64,000 bases of DNA, taken from contig JAQNBH010000004.1 of the NCBI GenBank assembly GCA_028752905.1, forward strand, positions 8,746,559 to 8,810,558. Reading direction: 5' to 3'. Both the position numbers and the translations under genes were made by a program. The stretch comes from Cladorhizidae sp. MBARI D1340-BT2 (Eukaryota > Porifera > Demospongiae > Poecilosclerida > Cladorhizidae). Shown piece after piece: positions 1 through 11,451 of this stretch; position 1 is the first letter of the stretch; each line of letters starts with the position of its first letter. The notes beneath the pieces were generated by a model. It was not told where the DNA came from, searched no databases, and saw only the letters and a list, made by a program, of their open reading frames with translations.

Positions 1-79
1 GGGGACGACTCATGAGATGGAATGGAAACACAGATGGGCTGTCGAAGCAAGCCTGTGAGGATGACCGGTATACACTGCA

Positions 80-310
80 GGGGAGGAAGGGGGGAGTGTC
101 AGGATTCCCCCTCCTGGGAGAAGCCCTGACAAGATACTTGACACCAAGGATACTGCAGAGGTGTAAACTAACTGATAACCACAATATTTAGTTGCTGTGA
201 TTCATGAGATATCAGTAACCTATTTCAGGAGCTGGTATTACTGGGCGAGGCATCTCTAAGGTGCTGAGTTATGCAATAAGAATCGTACTATGCACTTGCC
301 AAGTGATACC
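80..310 (+). other. possible LTR start after a polypurine tract
   Basis: A purine run (about 81-96) is followed directly by TGTCAGGATT, the usual layout of a polypurine tract and the first bases of a 3' LTR on the plus strand. The solo LTRs at 2635 and 46813 also begin TGTCAG. No matching 3' end or target duplication was found, and the upstream part lies outside the window, so this is only a candidate. Confidence 0.22.
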
Positions 311-2580
311 ATGATTCTTAGTTAGGTTATAGCTTGGGAATCTACTACAAAGGCCTCCAGAATGTTTTTGGTTCGGTTATCTGACACACATTGTATGCTA
401 CATGGCTGTGTCAGCATACACACTAAATTCATATCTGATAGGCTGCCTACATTGGCTTTCAGAGTGACATGACTCCTCCAATTGTCGTGGCTCACCTTGC
501 AACTCACATGGTTCTCCTTCCAATTTTCTGGGTTCTTGCTCCACATCCACCATTTTATTTCAGTTTACTGCTTCTGTTTGAGTTTTGCCTATATCATAAT
601 TTTTTTCATCGAAAGTTATATCTGTCATCTTTATCATTTTCCGGTTTTTCTCATCCGAAGAGCCTGTATCCCTTGAAATTCTTGCAGTTGCTTACAAAAT
701 GTAATTTTTCAGACTTTTATCGAACTTTGGTCTCTCAGAAGTAAGCATAAGCCACACAGCCAAACACTTTCAGATGACTGAAATCTGAGTTACTATCATA
801 CCACTTCCCATATGCTGTTTTATCTTCCTTGATAACTGATGTTATTGCTTGATTTCTTAGGTGAGCTGCTGTTGCCACTGCCTCTGCTCAAAAGTGATTG
901 GACATTTCAGCAAGAGACACCATATCTTGCCATTAGCATTTGATTCATTCTTTCTGCTACTCAGTTTTCTTCAGGAGTGCAAGCTATCATCAGCTCATGA
1001 CATATTCCCTTCGACTTTAAATAAGCTTCTAGTTCTCTTGATGGGGGATTATCCGTTTGCAGAGTTCCAACTCTTTTGGCCACATTCATTTGTAACAATT
1101 GCTCATTGAACCTAACAAGCACTTCCGATTTTTGTTTCAAGAAGTAAGCAGCACAACACCGTGAATAGTCATTGATAAATGTCACAAAATATTTTTGTCC
1201 ACCAATAAATCTAGTCCACACACATCACTATGTACTAACTGCAGCTTTCTGATTGAACGAATATCTCCCTCAGGATTAAACAGTTTCCTTTGCATTTTAC
1301 CTTCTACACACAGAACGAGAGTTTCATGGTTTTCGAAAGTTTGATGCCAGATGCCAGAGACAATATGTGCTGTTTATCAATCAAATGCCTGTCAGAGATC
1401 CACATCATTTGTCTGCTCATATGCTGATGCATGCTCTAGAGTAATAGGCTCACAGTCATGTCTACAAGGGAGCCCATACCATGCAGCTTTCCATCACAGT
1501 CTTGGATCCAGCACTTTGAGTGACCAAACTTAAGCATTACCCTTACTACCTGCTGCTCTAACTGAACACAGGTTGCATGAAAGTTGAGGTACATTCAGCA
1601 CGTAATACATTACCATTCATTTAGAGTTGCTCACTTTGAACAGCATGGTTAAGCAGATGTTTCGAACTCCGCATCTACTATTCTCCCATCACCAAGCCCA
1701 ACCTTTTCTGGTATGTCAAACTTCCGACAGTCAATTAAAAGATCTCCCGATTTTCCAGAGTCCACCAGCCACTTGCCCATCTCAGGAAATTACCATAAAC
1801 TGTAAATCATCTCACTTGCTGTCCAAGTCTGAATATTTCTCTTCGGTAGTCTTAGCCTTGTGCTGTGATCTTGAGCTCCCACTGTGATCTTGAGGTCCTT
1901 TCTTTGGGAGAATAACATTGGATGTGTCCACAGTTCCAACAAACAGATGATTTTCGAGGCTTATCTTTCCTGTATGCTCCTGCTGAGTCATCTGCTTGTC
2001 CAAACTGGCCCATTTGTTTCTGTTCCTCACAAGAGACTGTTGAAGATAATTCAGTCATAATATATCATCAACTCGAGCTTCCAGAGCTATCACCAGAGTA
2101 GAATAACTGGGTGTTAGACCACCCAGCAGAGTCACCACTTGGTCTTCCTCTGAGATAGGGGCACTAATTGTGCAAGCTTGTCAGTTACTTCCTTCATTTG
2201 CTTTAAGTGTGCATTTACAGATGTATCTTCCTTCAGTTTAGTCTGATTATATTGTTTCGCTAACGTCACACACCTAAAATGTTTCCAAAGAGTGCTCCAG
2301 GTATCTTTCAGTTGTTCGCATGAGGTCACGAGATAGTTTAGGCGTACTAATAGCCATAACTATAGAGGAGAGAGATTTTTGCAACTTTTACCAAATTCTC
2401 CTTCCCAGCACATTCAGTTGCACCCTCCAATAGTACTTCTGACCCATCCACATATTTATGAAGTTCTTTTGCCATCAGTGGGTGACACATCTGGAATTTC
2501 CATGTGATCCAATTACAATCGTCCAGTTTGTCGATCGACTAGTTTTCTTCCATCATTTTCACTGAGTTAAATAGGTTACA
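310..2580 (-). pseudogene. Ty1/copia-type retrotransposon remnant (gag, protease, integrase, start of RT)
   Basis: Read on the minus strand, fragments occur in copia order. The gag segment (about 2560-2130) resembles the copia gag family, with CEQLKDTWSTLWKHF. A zinc knuckle CWNCGHIQCYS lies near 1940, with the usual final Cys replaced. A protease stretch with WLVDSG and LGDGRIVDAE lies at 1790-1620. A GAG-pre-integrase and integrase segment (1330-960) contains YFVTFINDYSR, LQTDN and AYLKSKGICHE. Further on come KVFGCVAYAY and KNFKGYRLF (790-640) and RQPIRYEF (about 470), the usual linker to reverse transcriptase, which is cut off near 310. Stops and frameshifts interrupt every domain, so it is dead. 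The family is known to replicate through an RNA intermediate with integrase upstream of RT. I saw no paired LTRs for it. Confidence 0.75.
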
Positions 2581-2634
2581 GCAGAAACAGTACTGACTTG
2601 TCAACACTTAGTCACATGATCCATCAACAGTCAC

Positions 2635-2971
2635 TGTCAGGGAAGTCAAGCCTGACATAGCCTGCTTATAGGCTAGACAATCAGGCCGATGGCTGTTAGT
2701 TATAGTTGACCAGAATTATGGATCTCCATAGATTAGCATGCATGCAATGATCACCCCATTTGTGTATCACAATGCCATTGGTAGATAGCCTTGGTGTTAG
2801 ATGCTGAGTTTTGTCCTTATTAGTTTATTTGTGAGCTTGCTTGGGGTCCTATAAAAGGCTGCTGGGCTGGACAAAGAGACAGTTCTTGAGCTTCGTATTT
2901 CATGACTTTAAACAACTCTGTAGCCATGAGGTGGCTGACTTTGGCAAAAATGGGATCGGGTGAGCATAACA
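2635..2971 (+). mobile_element. solo LTR with 5-bp target-site duplication
   Basis: The 337-bp segment starts TGTCAGGG and ends GCATAACA, and is flanked on both sides by GTCAC (2630-2634 and 2972-2976). A TATA box, TATAAAAG, lies at 2850-2857, about 120 bp before the right end, fixing the orientation as plus. No internal retrotransposon sequence is present, so this is most simply a solo LTR left by recombination between two LTRs. The family (gypsy or copia) is not resolved. Confidence 0.75.
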
Positions 2972-2976
2972 GTCAC

Positions 2977-3540
2977 TTTCGCAAAAATGTCTAGCCAACA
3001 TTCGTAGCACTCCTTAATATCCAACATTTCTTTTCAACAACAACTGTCGGTCAAGGATATAACCTGTTGCAAGCGCTACTCTCTGTTGTATGAACTGACT
3101 GATACAAGACTTAATACACACAACTTGAAAGCAAGAACTAATCACATGGTACAACACACTATTACATCCAGGTAATAAGTTCAAAGTTCACTGATCATGA
3201 AATAATAACAGTCTGCCAAATTACATATTATGACATATTTAACAGTTCATGAAATGATCAGCACATGCATAACTCTTTGGCTGCGAAGGGATTTACCCGG
3301 TAATTTCCCCTGCACGCGGAGGCTGTTTATTGAATCACCCGTTTTTGAAATCACCTGATTTTTAATTGGTTTTGTTTTGTATTTTTGAGGCTTGTTTAGG
3401 TGAGCATCCCAGTGATATTCTGACTATCTCCTTACTTTCTACCCAACACCAGGCTAGAAGAACCTTTTGAGATGGCAAGACAAGTGAAGCTAGACTCCAA
3501 GAAGTATTATTATGTGAATAAGCTAACCAGTTTGTTACAT
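2977..3540. other. no recognisable gene
   Basis: AT-rich sequence with no coding signal I could support. On the minus strand a stretch near 3000-3260 has LTR-like composition and could belong to the copia remnant to its left, but no TG/CA ends could be fixed. Confidence 0.3.
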
Positions 3541-3990
3541 AGATGATCATTATAGCTAGCAAATTAGATGGTGCTTGAAGTGTATAGGCAGTTTTAGCTG
3601 GCTAGAAAATTAGCTAGCGCTTGAAGTTGGCAGTTTCAGATAGCCAAGTAGCTAGCGCTTGAAGTGTATACGCAGTTTGAGCTGATCTTTATAGATGGCA
3701 AATTAGCTAGCGTTGAAGTTGGCAGTTTTAGACGATCATTATAGCTAGCAAATTAGATGGCGGTTGATGTGTATAGGCAGTTTGAGCTTATCTTTATAGC
3801 TAGCAAATTAGCTAGCGCTTGAAGTTGGCAGTTTTAGATAGCCAAGTAGCTAGCGCTTGAAGTGTATAGGCAGTTTGAGCTGATCTTTATAGCTGGAAAA
3901 GCTAGCGCTTGAAGTTGGCAGTTTTAGATGATCATTATAGCTAGCAAATTAGCTAGCACTTGAAGAAGGCAGTTGTAGCTAATATATAGC
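3540..3990. repeat. degenerate minisatellite rich in GCTAGC
   Basis: Tandem copies of roughly 55-65 bp combine the motifs AGCTAGCAAATTAG, GCTAGCGCTTGAAGT and GGCAGTTTTAGAT. Copies alternate between a form with GAAGTTGGCAG and one with GAAGTGTATAGGCAG. A looser extension of the same motifs runs to about 4090. Confidence 0.8.
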
Positions 3991-4089
3991 CAGCAATAGC
4001 TAGCATTGGAGGTAGCTAGTAGACTACCAAGCAAACCAAGTTGTTCTATAGCTAGTGCTAGTATGTATCTCAGCTCAGCTAGCTTTGGA

Positions 4090-5193
4090 TGATCTACCAA
4101 CTGTGCTATCATCATGGATAGTACTCAGAATGGTCACAGCTCTCTTGTCCATCCATTTCAAGGCATGGACACCAATTGTACTTACAGATTATTTTTCATT
4201 TTGTCTTTGGCCTTGATACATGCAGGTCCCCCCCTGTTCACCCGAACTGTACCAACTGTACCAAATGCACCAAAGCCACTACTTTTTAGAGATAGTACAA
4301 GTGTATATATCATATTATTGTGTGTATACTAAAGTCTCCTTACCTACATACAGCTTCCAACTATAGGTATATCCACTAGAGCTGTCTGCCAGGACATAAG
4401 CTTTCGTACCCCACTTTGTGGGCAAGTACCAGACCCCCCCCTTGAATCCAATTGATTCAATTTCTCTTCCAAGCTGGTATGATTGTCCACGCTAATGGCG
4501 ATAATGAGGGCAATGAACCTATTTATCTCGCTAACTGTGCCAATCTCTCATTGTAGATTGAGGAGGTAGGTCTTGATTCGAAGCTATAAATTGGTCTGCT
4601 TACAAATTTGTTTCCTCCACAATTCCACAATTGTTATCGAGAAAAAGCTGAGCAAAGTCAATGGGCGCTTTTCCTTCCATATCAACTGTGCAACCAGATG
4701 TCTGACTGAATGAGATATTACCACTGGAGCTGCTGGCACTGGAGCTGCTGGCACTGGAGCTGATGGCACTGGAGCTGATGGCACTGGAGCTGCTTGAACT
4801 GGAGCTGCTTGAACTTTCACTGGAGCTACTCCTATGACCTTCTTCATTGTTACACTATCCACAACATCTTCACCATCCTACACACCCTCTTTACCATCTT
4901 CCACACCTTCACAATAATTCTCATCAATATATCCACCAAAATCATCATCACTGTCATCTCTTTTTAACTGAAGCTGCTGGCACTGGAGCTGATGGCACTG
5001 GAGGTGCTGGCACTGGAGCTGCTTGAACTGGAGCTGCTTGAACTTTCACCGGAACTACTCCTATGACCTTCTTCATTGTTACACTATCAACATCTTCACC
5101 ATCCTCCACACCCTCTTTACAATCCTCCACACCTTCACAATATTTCTCATCAATATATATACCAAAATCATCATCACTGTCATCTCTTTTTAA
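4090..5193 (-). pseudogene. piggyBac-type transposase pseudogene with duplicated acidic N-terminus
   Basis: On the minus strand the order fits a PGBD/piggyBac transposase. An acidic leader (DDSDDDFG, CEGVEDG) at 5193-4820 is followed by an Ala/Pro/Val or Ser-rich low-complexity stretch. The conserved entry motif APIDFAQLFLDNNCGIVEETN lies near 4605-4665. Then come YLPTKWGTKAYVLADSSSG at about 4370-4430, GTVGTVRVNRGG near 4255 and KWMDKRAVTILSTIHDD near 4115-4165, a characteristic stretch of the catalytic domain. The enzyme family cuts and pastes DNA at TTAA. The middle of the protein is largely missing, frames change several times and one stop sits in the acidic repeat. A GTAAGC donor-like sequence follows the EETN motif (4603-4598). 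The acidic leader is present twice in tandem (about 4725-4970 and 4972-5193). No inverted termini were found. Confidence 0.62.
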
Positions 5194-5195
5194 TC

Positions 5196-6165
5196 ATGGT
5201 GGAGGGGTTTTGCTGGCAATAAATGACTCAATCTCTTCAAAACTTTTACCTAGACCTTCAGACATTGAAGTAGTCTGTGTTGAAATAAAATGTCCCCACA
5301 GACATATTACATAGTAGTTTTGTACCTCCCATGCTAAATACTTGAATCTTACTGAAGTTCTTATATACCTAAATAAACAGCTGGAGAAATATCGTGTGAT
5401 AATATTAGGAGATTTAAACTTTGACTGGCAATCCCTTCTAACAGACAGCACTCCAATATATTTTGTGACTTTGTGTATGATCATGGTCTGGTCCAACGTA
5501 TTGATGATTGGATTACACAATCTGGGCAATACACTTGATGTGGTTTTAACTACCAGACACAATCGACAATGTGAGAATTAATAAGGAAAGTTTCCCCATC
5601 CAAACAGATCACTATCCAATATATTTCACTTTAAATGGTTTCATCCCCTACACCCAAAATAACAGCCACAGAAACATGGGACTTCTCGAAAATCGATGTA
5701 CAAGGTTTAAATGAATATCTCCTTAATATTGACTTCAATCCATGTTTGAGCTTCACCTCACGTCTGTGACACGACATAAATTACATCAGATACATAGTAG
5801 CTATGAGGGAAAAAAGCAAAAGCACGTCCATCTATTCTTGAAGATTTACTGACTATGCATATGGAGGAGGCTAAGAAAAATTACGAAGCTGACCTCGTGG
5901 TCAAGGTTTGCCCATGATAAAAAGAGATTATCCAATTATATTAAAAGTCTCAATAAACAGGATCGATTTCCTCTGTCATGTGCTACAACCAAATGGAAGT
6001 GGCCACAGAGACAGGGAAAAAGCAACACTTTTCAATAAATACTTCAATTCAGTTTTCACTGAAAGGTCCACTGTATCTCCATGTATACCCAAATATACGA
6101 TGGCTAGTGATGAGGTTAGAGAGATAGAATTATCGAAAGAGGAAGTGTACAATGCTCTTGTTAAG
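5196..6165 (+). pseudogene. LINE fragment: endonuclease and start of reverse transcriptase
   Basis: Translations on the plus strand give an endonuclease/exonuclease/phosphatase-type domain. GGGVLLAINDSISSKLLP lies near 5205-5260, VIILGDLNFDW at about 5398-5430, and HNLGNTLDVVLTT followed by a degraded SDHYPIYFTL-like motif at 5517-5640. RT-proximal sequence then follows (about 5890-6165), with KATLFNKYFNSVFTE and an EEVYNALV-type segment leading into RT finger motifs. This order is that of CR1/Jockey-like LINEs. Several frameshifts and stops are present, and the RT palm is missing. The left edge abuts the piggyBac pseudogene directly, so it is 5'-truncated or was cut by that neighbour. Confidence 0.65.
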
Positions 6166-6582
6166 GAGAGACAGTTGCAAATTTTAATTTTAATTTTTTT
6201 ACCTGTGGTTACAACTTTAGAGCTCAGTAGATTCTGCAAACTTCATGCTATGGACTTAATATATAGCTCAAAAGATAGGTCTCTCTGTGTGCTCTCTTTT
6301 GATACTAAAATATGTTTCATAGATATAACTATAGGCAAGTTACTAGACCCTAAAGCGGAGGGACCTCAAAAACCTGCACCCCAAAATCGCCGGAATAAAA
6401 CCACTCGGGTTGCTAAGTGCTAAAGACCTCTAATTGGTACCAGTGGCTTCTAGAGACAGTTTGAATTATTATTTTTTTCCCTTTTTTCCCCCTTCCAATT
6501 AATGCTTTTTATCACGACATAGATAGGTATATATATAGATACATAGATAGATAATTTATTCAAGGTTAAGATGAAAGTATCT
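6166..6582. other. unassigned stretch with GATA-type microsatellite
   Basis: A short open stretch (to about 6420) does not resemble a family I recognise. From about 6520 to 6555 there is an ATAGATA/TATA microsatellite. It lies immediately downstream, in minus-strand sense, of the next retroelement's stop codon and may be its 3' tail. Confidence 0.35.
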
Positions 6583-7735
6583 TTAGTTGAATCTGGCCTC
6601 GGCTGTTACAAGATCAACCTGAGGGGAGATATACTTTTGGGTGCGACCACTTGCTGATCGTGCACTTCGGATGCACTGTATTGATGCTCGGAGAAGAGTG
6701 AAGGAGAGTTTGCACCTCATCCATGCAAGAGTGTTGGAGTAGGACTGATCATTTTTCTCTGACAGCATTGAGGCTAGTCGTTTGAGTGATGTGGATGCAG
6801 CTTTACCTAGGCCACCTGTGAGAGCCATGACCAGTGGGGTGAACGATCCATGTTCAACTTCTCTCACTCGCTGTTCGTAAGACCTGATATTTTCCCTGTC
6901 ATGCTTTCTGTATGTGGAGACTAAACTTTGTAGGCGGTTGGAGGGGACGTGTGGATTAAATACTCTGACATCAAAATATGTTGGTTCATAACGACCACCA
7001 CAGAAACCATTGGCGGCGATGTCCAGCCTGGCTTCCATCCTCTCTTATTGCTGAGGCACCCTTCAGGTTTTCTCCCGTGATTGGCTGCAAGTTAGGCTCT
7101 ATGCACACATCATTACATACCTCGGACATCCAGTAACCTATTGTGTCTCGTACCTCATTATGCCTGATGGATGGGAATCCCCCCTTGGGGCATGAAAGAG
7201 CATGATCAGTGGAAAAGGGTGTGCCACAGGCACAGTTTGTGGGGGTGTTCTGTGGAGGCCATCCGTAACGGAGTGCAAGCGCATCTCTTTTGTGAAGGGT
7301 GAGGTTGTGTTCCTCCAGAGGAAGTGCAGATAGCCAGCTCGAGGCACCCTTCTCTTGAGCCAGGTCCATGGCCCGTTGTAATGTGTTAGACAGGTTGGGT
7401 CTAAGGGTGTCTGCAGCTGCCTTTGATTGTATCTGTCTCTGCTTGTGGACCTCATTCTTTGCCACAATTTGGGCCTTCATTGTATCCCAGGAGTACTTTG
7501 GGTCCTGCTTCTCAATAAGATGGCTCATTGGTGAAGCTATCTGGACAGAGGCATCAAATTCTAAGAAGGAGCGGCTGGCAGGGTTGATGATTCCTAGGCC
7601 TCTCAGTCTTGTTGGAAGAGCGAATAGCTCACGTATGGAATCATTTGGTGGGGCCCTGCCAGACCAGGGTTGGATCAGTTGTGATCTGATGACATCCTCC
7701 AGGGGCATTAACAGTTGTTCTGTGTCAGGATTGGT
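6583..7735 (-). pseudogene. retroelement C-terminus with Zn knuckle and restriction-like endonuclease
   Basis: Two overlapping minus-strand frames form one product of about 380 residues. The first (7708-6986) carries a linker region and a knuckle CACGTPFSTDHALSC, then RHNEVRD. Near 7030 one extra A shifts the frame, and the second frame (7038-6583) continues with ARLDIAANGF and FDVRVFNPH. The order CCHC, RHN, then D-containing motifs is that of the restriction-enzyme-like endonuclease found C-terminal to RT in R2/NeSL-type LINEs. The exact group is my inference. The tail with REVEHGSFTPLVMALTGGLG resembles proteins that recur in marine invertebrate genomes. Reverse transcriptase itself is absent; the fragment stops at 7735 beside a foldback repeat. 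Confidence 0.6.
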
Positions 7736-7738
7736 TCG

Positions 7739-7870
7739 ACCGTTTGAAATAGGCGTTAAAAATTTATTACGTGGTCAAGCGCTCGGGTGGAAAATTGAAG
7801 GCGTTGACAATCAACGCCTTCCCCACGTGTCTGACCAGGTAATACATATTTAACGCCTATTGCAAACGGC
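7739..7870. repeat. foldback (hairpin) element, 132 bp
   Basis: The left arm starting ACCGTTTGAAATAGGCGTTA is matched by the inverse complement of the right arm ending TAACGCCTATTGCAAACGGC. The inner arms AAGGCGTTGA/TCAACGCCTT meet at the centre near 7807. It is an imperfect palindrome throughout, consistent with a short foldback or MITE. It borders the truncated end of the retroelement fragment to its left. Confidence 0.75.
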
Positions 7871-8319
7871 ATCACTTTTTGCTGATCTGATAAACAGTGG
7901 CTTGAGTTGAAAATCATCAACTAATTACGAAACAGTATCGGTATATTTCTCCACAAAGTGAATTGCCTAATAGAAAAGACATTCCCAGAAGAGCTTCCAG
8001 GAGATACGCCATTTGAAGGAAACACACTGTGAAGTATGGTGAGCCAAAATATATATATATCACTGACAATATGACATGCAAAAACATCATTGTACTTATT
8101 CGGTGTTTTGAAGACTATCATATAACTGCTAGCTGTGTATATTTATACTATCAGAGGACGAAAGTAGCAGCGAGGAAGGTGAAGTAATCTATTCCTAACT
8201 TGGGAAGAGTAGCATTGATCCTGAAATTGTGCTATCAACAGGGACTGTATACACAAAGAGCCTTACCATCAAGATATGGCTCGAACAAAGGATCAACCAA
8301 CACACCTACAAGACACTGA
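7871..8319. other. no supported gene
   Basis: AT-rich sequence without a convincing reading frame. A few codons just before 8320 may be the degraded upstream part of the Penelope-like fragment. Confidence 0.3.
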
Positions 8320-8805
8320 TGTAACCCAAATGAAATCAGACCCAATCTTTCACCCAAGGTACACGAAGCTGATAACTAGATTTGTAGAACATACCATCAG
8401 CCAAACCTGGACGATATTGAATCTCAGCTCAAGGACTCCAAACAGATCCTAGGGAACACAGCTGTTAAATGATATTCGCTCCTGCCCAATGGACATCAAA
8501 TCGCTGTACCCAAGGGCACCCCAAGAAGAAGGCTTACCCCTTCAACTCCAAGATATTCTGCAAATAATGCTCACCTTCATAATCGAGGACAATATTTTCA
8601 GATTTGACAAACAAGTGTACCAGCAGCACAGCCATAAGGTGTGCACCAAACTTTGCCAACCACTTCACCTCGACACTGGAGGAAGAAATCCTGAAAAAGT
8701 GTGGACAGTGGAAGAGATTCCCAAGTGATGTTTTTCTCATTTGGACAGACCCCAGGGAAGAGCTCGATACTTACGCAGAATTTGCGAACCAACAACATTC
8801 ATAAA
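8320..8805 (+). pseudogene. Penelope-like element reverse transcriptase fragment
   Basis: A plus-strand frame reads MDIKSLYPRAPQEEGL at about 8489-8536, the Penelope RT motif normally written near DVKSLYPSIP. An F-x-F-x-x-x-x-Y region follows. A second frame (from about 8625) carries APNFANHFTSTLEEEILKK and then SDVFLIWTDPREELDTYAEF, matching the ANLFM..LE and DDIFFIWT..REEL stretches of Penelope RT. The catalytic DD before FLIWT has become SD. One frameshift near 8620 and a deleted segment before it show a dead copy. The GIY-YIG endonuclease that normally follows RT was not found. Confidence 0.65.
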
Positions 8806-9264
8806 AAAATAATTTTCCATAGCCACTTGTGCTATTTTCAACTATCTTTTCCAATTAGGAGTTAGAAACACAGAAAACTTGGGCAGGCTTGTTTCGAGGC
8901 CCCAAATTTTAACTGCATGTACTTTGAGTATCTAGGCAACAGTTTTTAGCATAAAAAAGAGCACAGAGACAGTTGTATGTTTTGAGCTATATATCAAGAT
9001 CAATAGAGTGAGTCTATGGAGCTCCATGATAACCTGTTTTTATCACTTTGTAAAAACAATATATAATATGAGGTGTTGCTGATTTACCAGGAAAGTGTTA
9101 TTTCACTTCAGAAAACAAGAGGTGTGTGGGTTACCAAACCATTTTCTTTGGGAAAGCTGTTGAGAAAATGAAAGCCCATGAAAAAAGTCATCTCCATGCC
9201 ATGCCCAGGCTAATCAATCAGGGAGCCCCCCTAATTGAACCCCTGGCCGGGGGTGCCTAGAGAT

Positions 9265-9416
9265 CAGGATACTTAAATAGCTGGGGATGCCTAGATAGCT
9301 AGGGGGTGCCTCCGAGAGCTTGGGATGCCTGGACATCTGGATATACCTAGATAGCTGTGTGGATGCTTAAATAGCTTGGGATGCCTGGATATCTGGGGAT
9401 GCCTAGATAGTTGGAG
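9265..9416. repeat. degenerate minisatellite (GGGATGCCTAGATAGCT)
   Basis: About eight imperfect copies of a 17-19 bp unit with the core GGGATGCCTAGATAGCT. The stretches 8806-9264 and 9417-9640 hold no feature I can support. Confidence 0.75.
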
Positions 9417-9646
9417 TTGACCATATTAAAAATGATGCCGTTTAAACAGGTGGGACATGTTGACCTCTCTGTGCTTCTATTCTGCCAATTGTTATTTGTA
9501 TTACTGATACAGTGTGCTTCTGTAAACACCCATCTCTAACTCTGCCTTAATAATGGGAATATAGCTATGGGTTTATGGTATATATTACTCCTGCCACAGA
9601 TACACACACACATAACACACACACGCATGTGCACCGGCGGTACTAA

Positions 9647-9675
9647 GGGGGGGCGGAGGGGGCGTCCGCCCCCCC
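9647..9675. repeat. GC-rich hairpin
   Basis: GGGGGGGCGGA and TCCGCCCCCCC are perfect 11-bp arms around a G-rich loop in an otherwise AT-rich region. It could be the subterminal hairpin of a small DNA transposon; many hAT ends carry such hairpins. Confidence 0.6.
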
Positions 9676-10089
9676 AACCAACACAGCCAGCTCTATCATT
9701 CACACAAATCAGTCACACGGAATTTGATGCCGAGTCAATAATTTTGGACGCCATGACCACTATCACGAGAATAAGAATGAGTCGAGTGCTGCTTGCTATT
9801 ACAAATGGTAGCTTTGAGCTGGCAGCTAGTGAATGTGCTTGTGTCGTAGACTCGGAGAGACCTAGTGAATAGTACGTAGAGAGCCATTTCTCACCTGACC
9901 CGCATAAATCAGTGCGCGTTTAATTATTCGCGTTATTAAAATAAAATAATTTATTTTATTTTATTATTTTTTTATTTATTGGTCCAGATTATTTTATTTT
10001 TAGTGTAAAGGGACAAACTTTAGAAAATAACTGGAGATGCTGAACTGTCTACTTTCTCACTTATTGTCATTAGTGTTGCCCACAAATCA

Positions 10090-10440
10090 TTGATCATCAG
10101 CTCTGAAAAAGAGTTTTCCCTGAGGAGAGACCTTCTTCAAAATTTCAAAACAGTTCTGGATGTATTACAAGTTTTGCATCAGACTGATCTGCACAGAGTG
10201 TATGGAGAACTATACCAACTTTATCGTTTGTTTGTCACACTTCCTGTGACCACAGTACCCTATGAGAGAAGATTTAGGTTAAAAACAAGCTTCGATTCAC
10301 GACATCTCAAGAGAGAGTTGAGAACTTTTTGTTGAAAATGATATCACTGCTAAGCTAAATTGTGACTCTATTACTGACACCTTTACGTCCATGGCCCTCG
10401 ACAAATGCAATTATGATTCCAAAAAATATAAGATATAATA
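10090..10440 (+). pseudogene. hAT transposase C-terminal (dimerisation) fragment
   Basis: The plus-strand frame contains LFVTLPVTTVPYERRFRLK, a variant of the hAT dimerisation motif (LPVTTA..ERSFS.LK). After a stop near 10335 another frame continues into a helix like the one that ends hAT proteins. The catalytic part is missing. The AT-rich stretch at 9900-10020 and the sequence 10441-10780 hold nothing else I recognise. Confidence 0.55.
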
Positions 10441-10786
10441 TAAATCAATGGCCTTGATGTTAATTTTTGTATGACATAAATTTCCTGGAGGTATATACCT
10501 TGTAGAATGCAGACCATCCCTAGCTATTTTGCATGCACCATGCGATTTTAGCTATGTTTCTCCCCCCCAACATAGTAATGCTGTGCACACCTGTGCGCAT
10601 GTGTGCATCACACGCACCCACAAACACATACACACAAAAAGCGCAGCATTGTTTAAGAGTCCTCAACATGCTGGTGCTCAATAATTAAATATAGTTTGTT
10701 ACTGGAACTGTAGAACTTATTGTCGGACATCTTGAACTTTGCCACGCCTCTTCTCTGATGGTTTTCCGCTCGGCTTTCTCCCCCTT

Positions 10787-11179
10787 TCATTGACTTTTCC
10801 CCCCCTTCTTAACCATGCCTACTTCCTCTCGTCCCACACCACTCTCACTTTCTTCTAGCTTCAATTTGGCTACCAATTCACTCTCCTTGGAAACATCGTG
10901 ACAACTAGCCACACTCATCAATCCTGGCCGCACATCCTGCACCGACTTGATCCAGTTGCTGCCAGACAAAGATGGCCGTTTCCCTCTCACTTCTGACTCC
11001 TCCACTTTTAGATCGATGCACGGGAGAACATCTTCCGAACCAGCAATATTTTTTGGAGGTACCACCACCAAATGCACAGAGATGAAAGGTATCTTGCACG
11101 TAACCTTGATCCTGCATGAGGAAATACAACACAATACCTTCCTTCCCGCCATTACAGTTCTCCTCCCTCTCCCTTTCAT
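10787..11179 (-). CDS. unrecognised open frame of 130 codons
   Basis: An open minus-strand frame with a mixed, non-repetitive composition (for example VPPKNIAGSEDVLPCIDLK and SVASCHDVSKESELVAK) that looks more like coding sequence than most frames in this window. The N-terminal third derives from a CT-rich low-complexity tract, so the first Met may not be a real start. No domain recognised; it could be a single exon or chance. Confidence 0.2.
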   Translation of the reverse strand: MKGRGRRTVMAGRKVLCCISSCRIKVTCKIPFISVHLVVVPPKNIAGSEDVLPCIDLKVEESEVRGKRPSLSGSNWIKSVQDVRPGLMSVASCHDVSKESELVAKLKLEESESGVGREEVGMVKKGGKSQ

Positions 11180-11451
11180 CTCTCCCCTCTTCCCTTTCCT
11201 CCGGCCTCAACTCTCTCCCTTTAGTTTCCTCCGTGGTCCTGCCCTCCTTTTCCTCTCTTACCTATCCAGTCCTTCCTCATCAGGTTCCCAGATGTCTTCA
11301 ACTCTAAGCACACACACATACATCATGCATAGGTCAATCACATAATTATTTCACATGGAGCACACACACACAAAAAAAAAGAGCTATTTAGTAGGCATGA
11401 GAGTCAGCATGGGTAATTAATACAGGAACACATTTGCATATTATTTTCATT

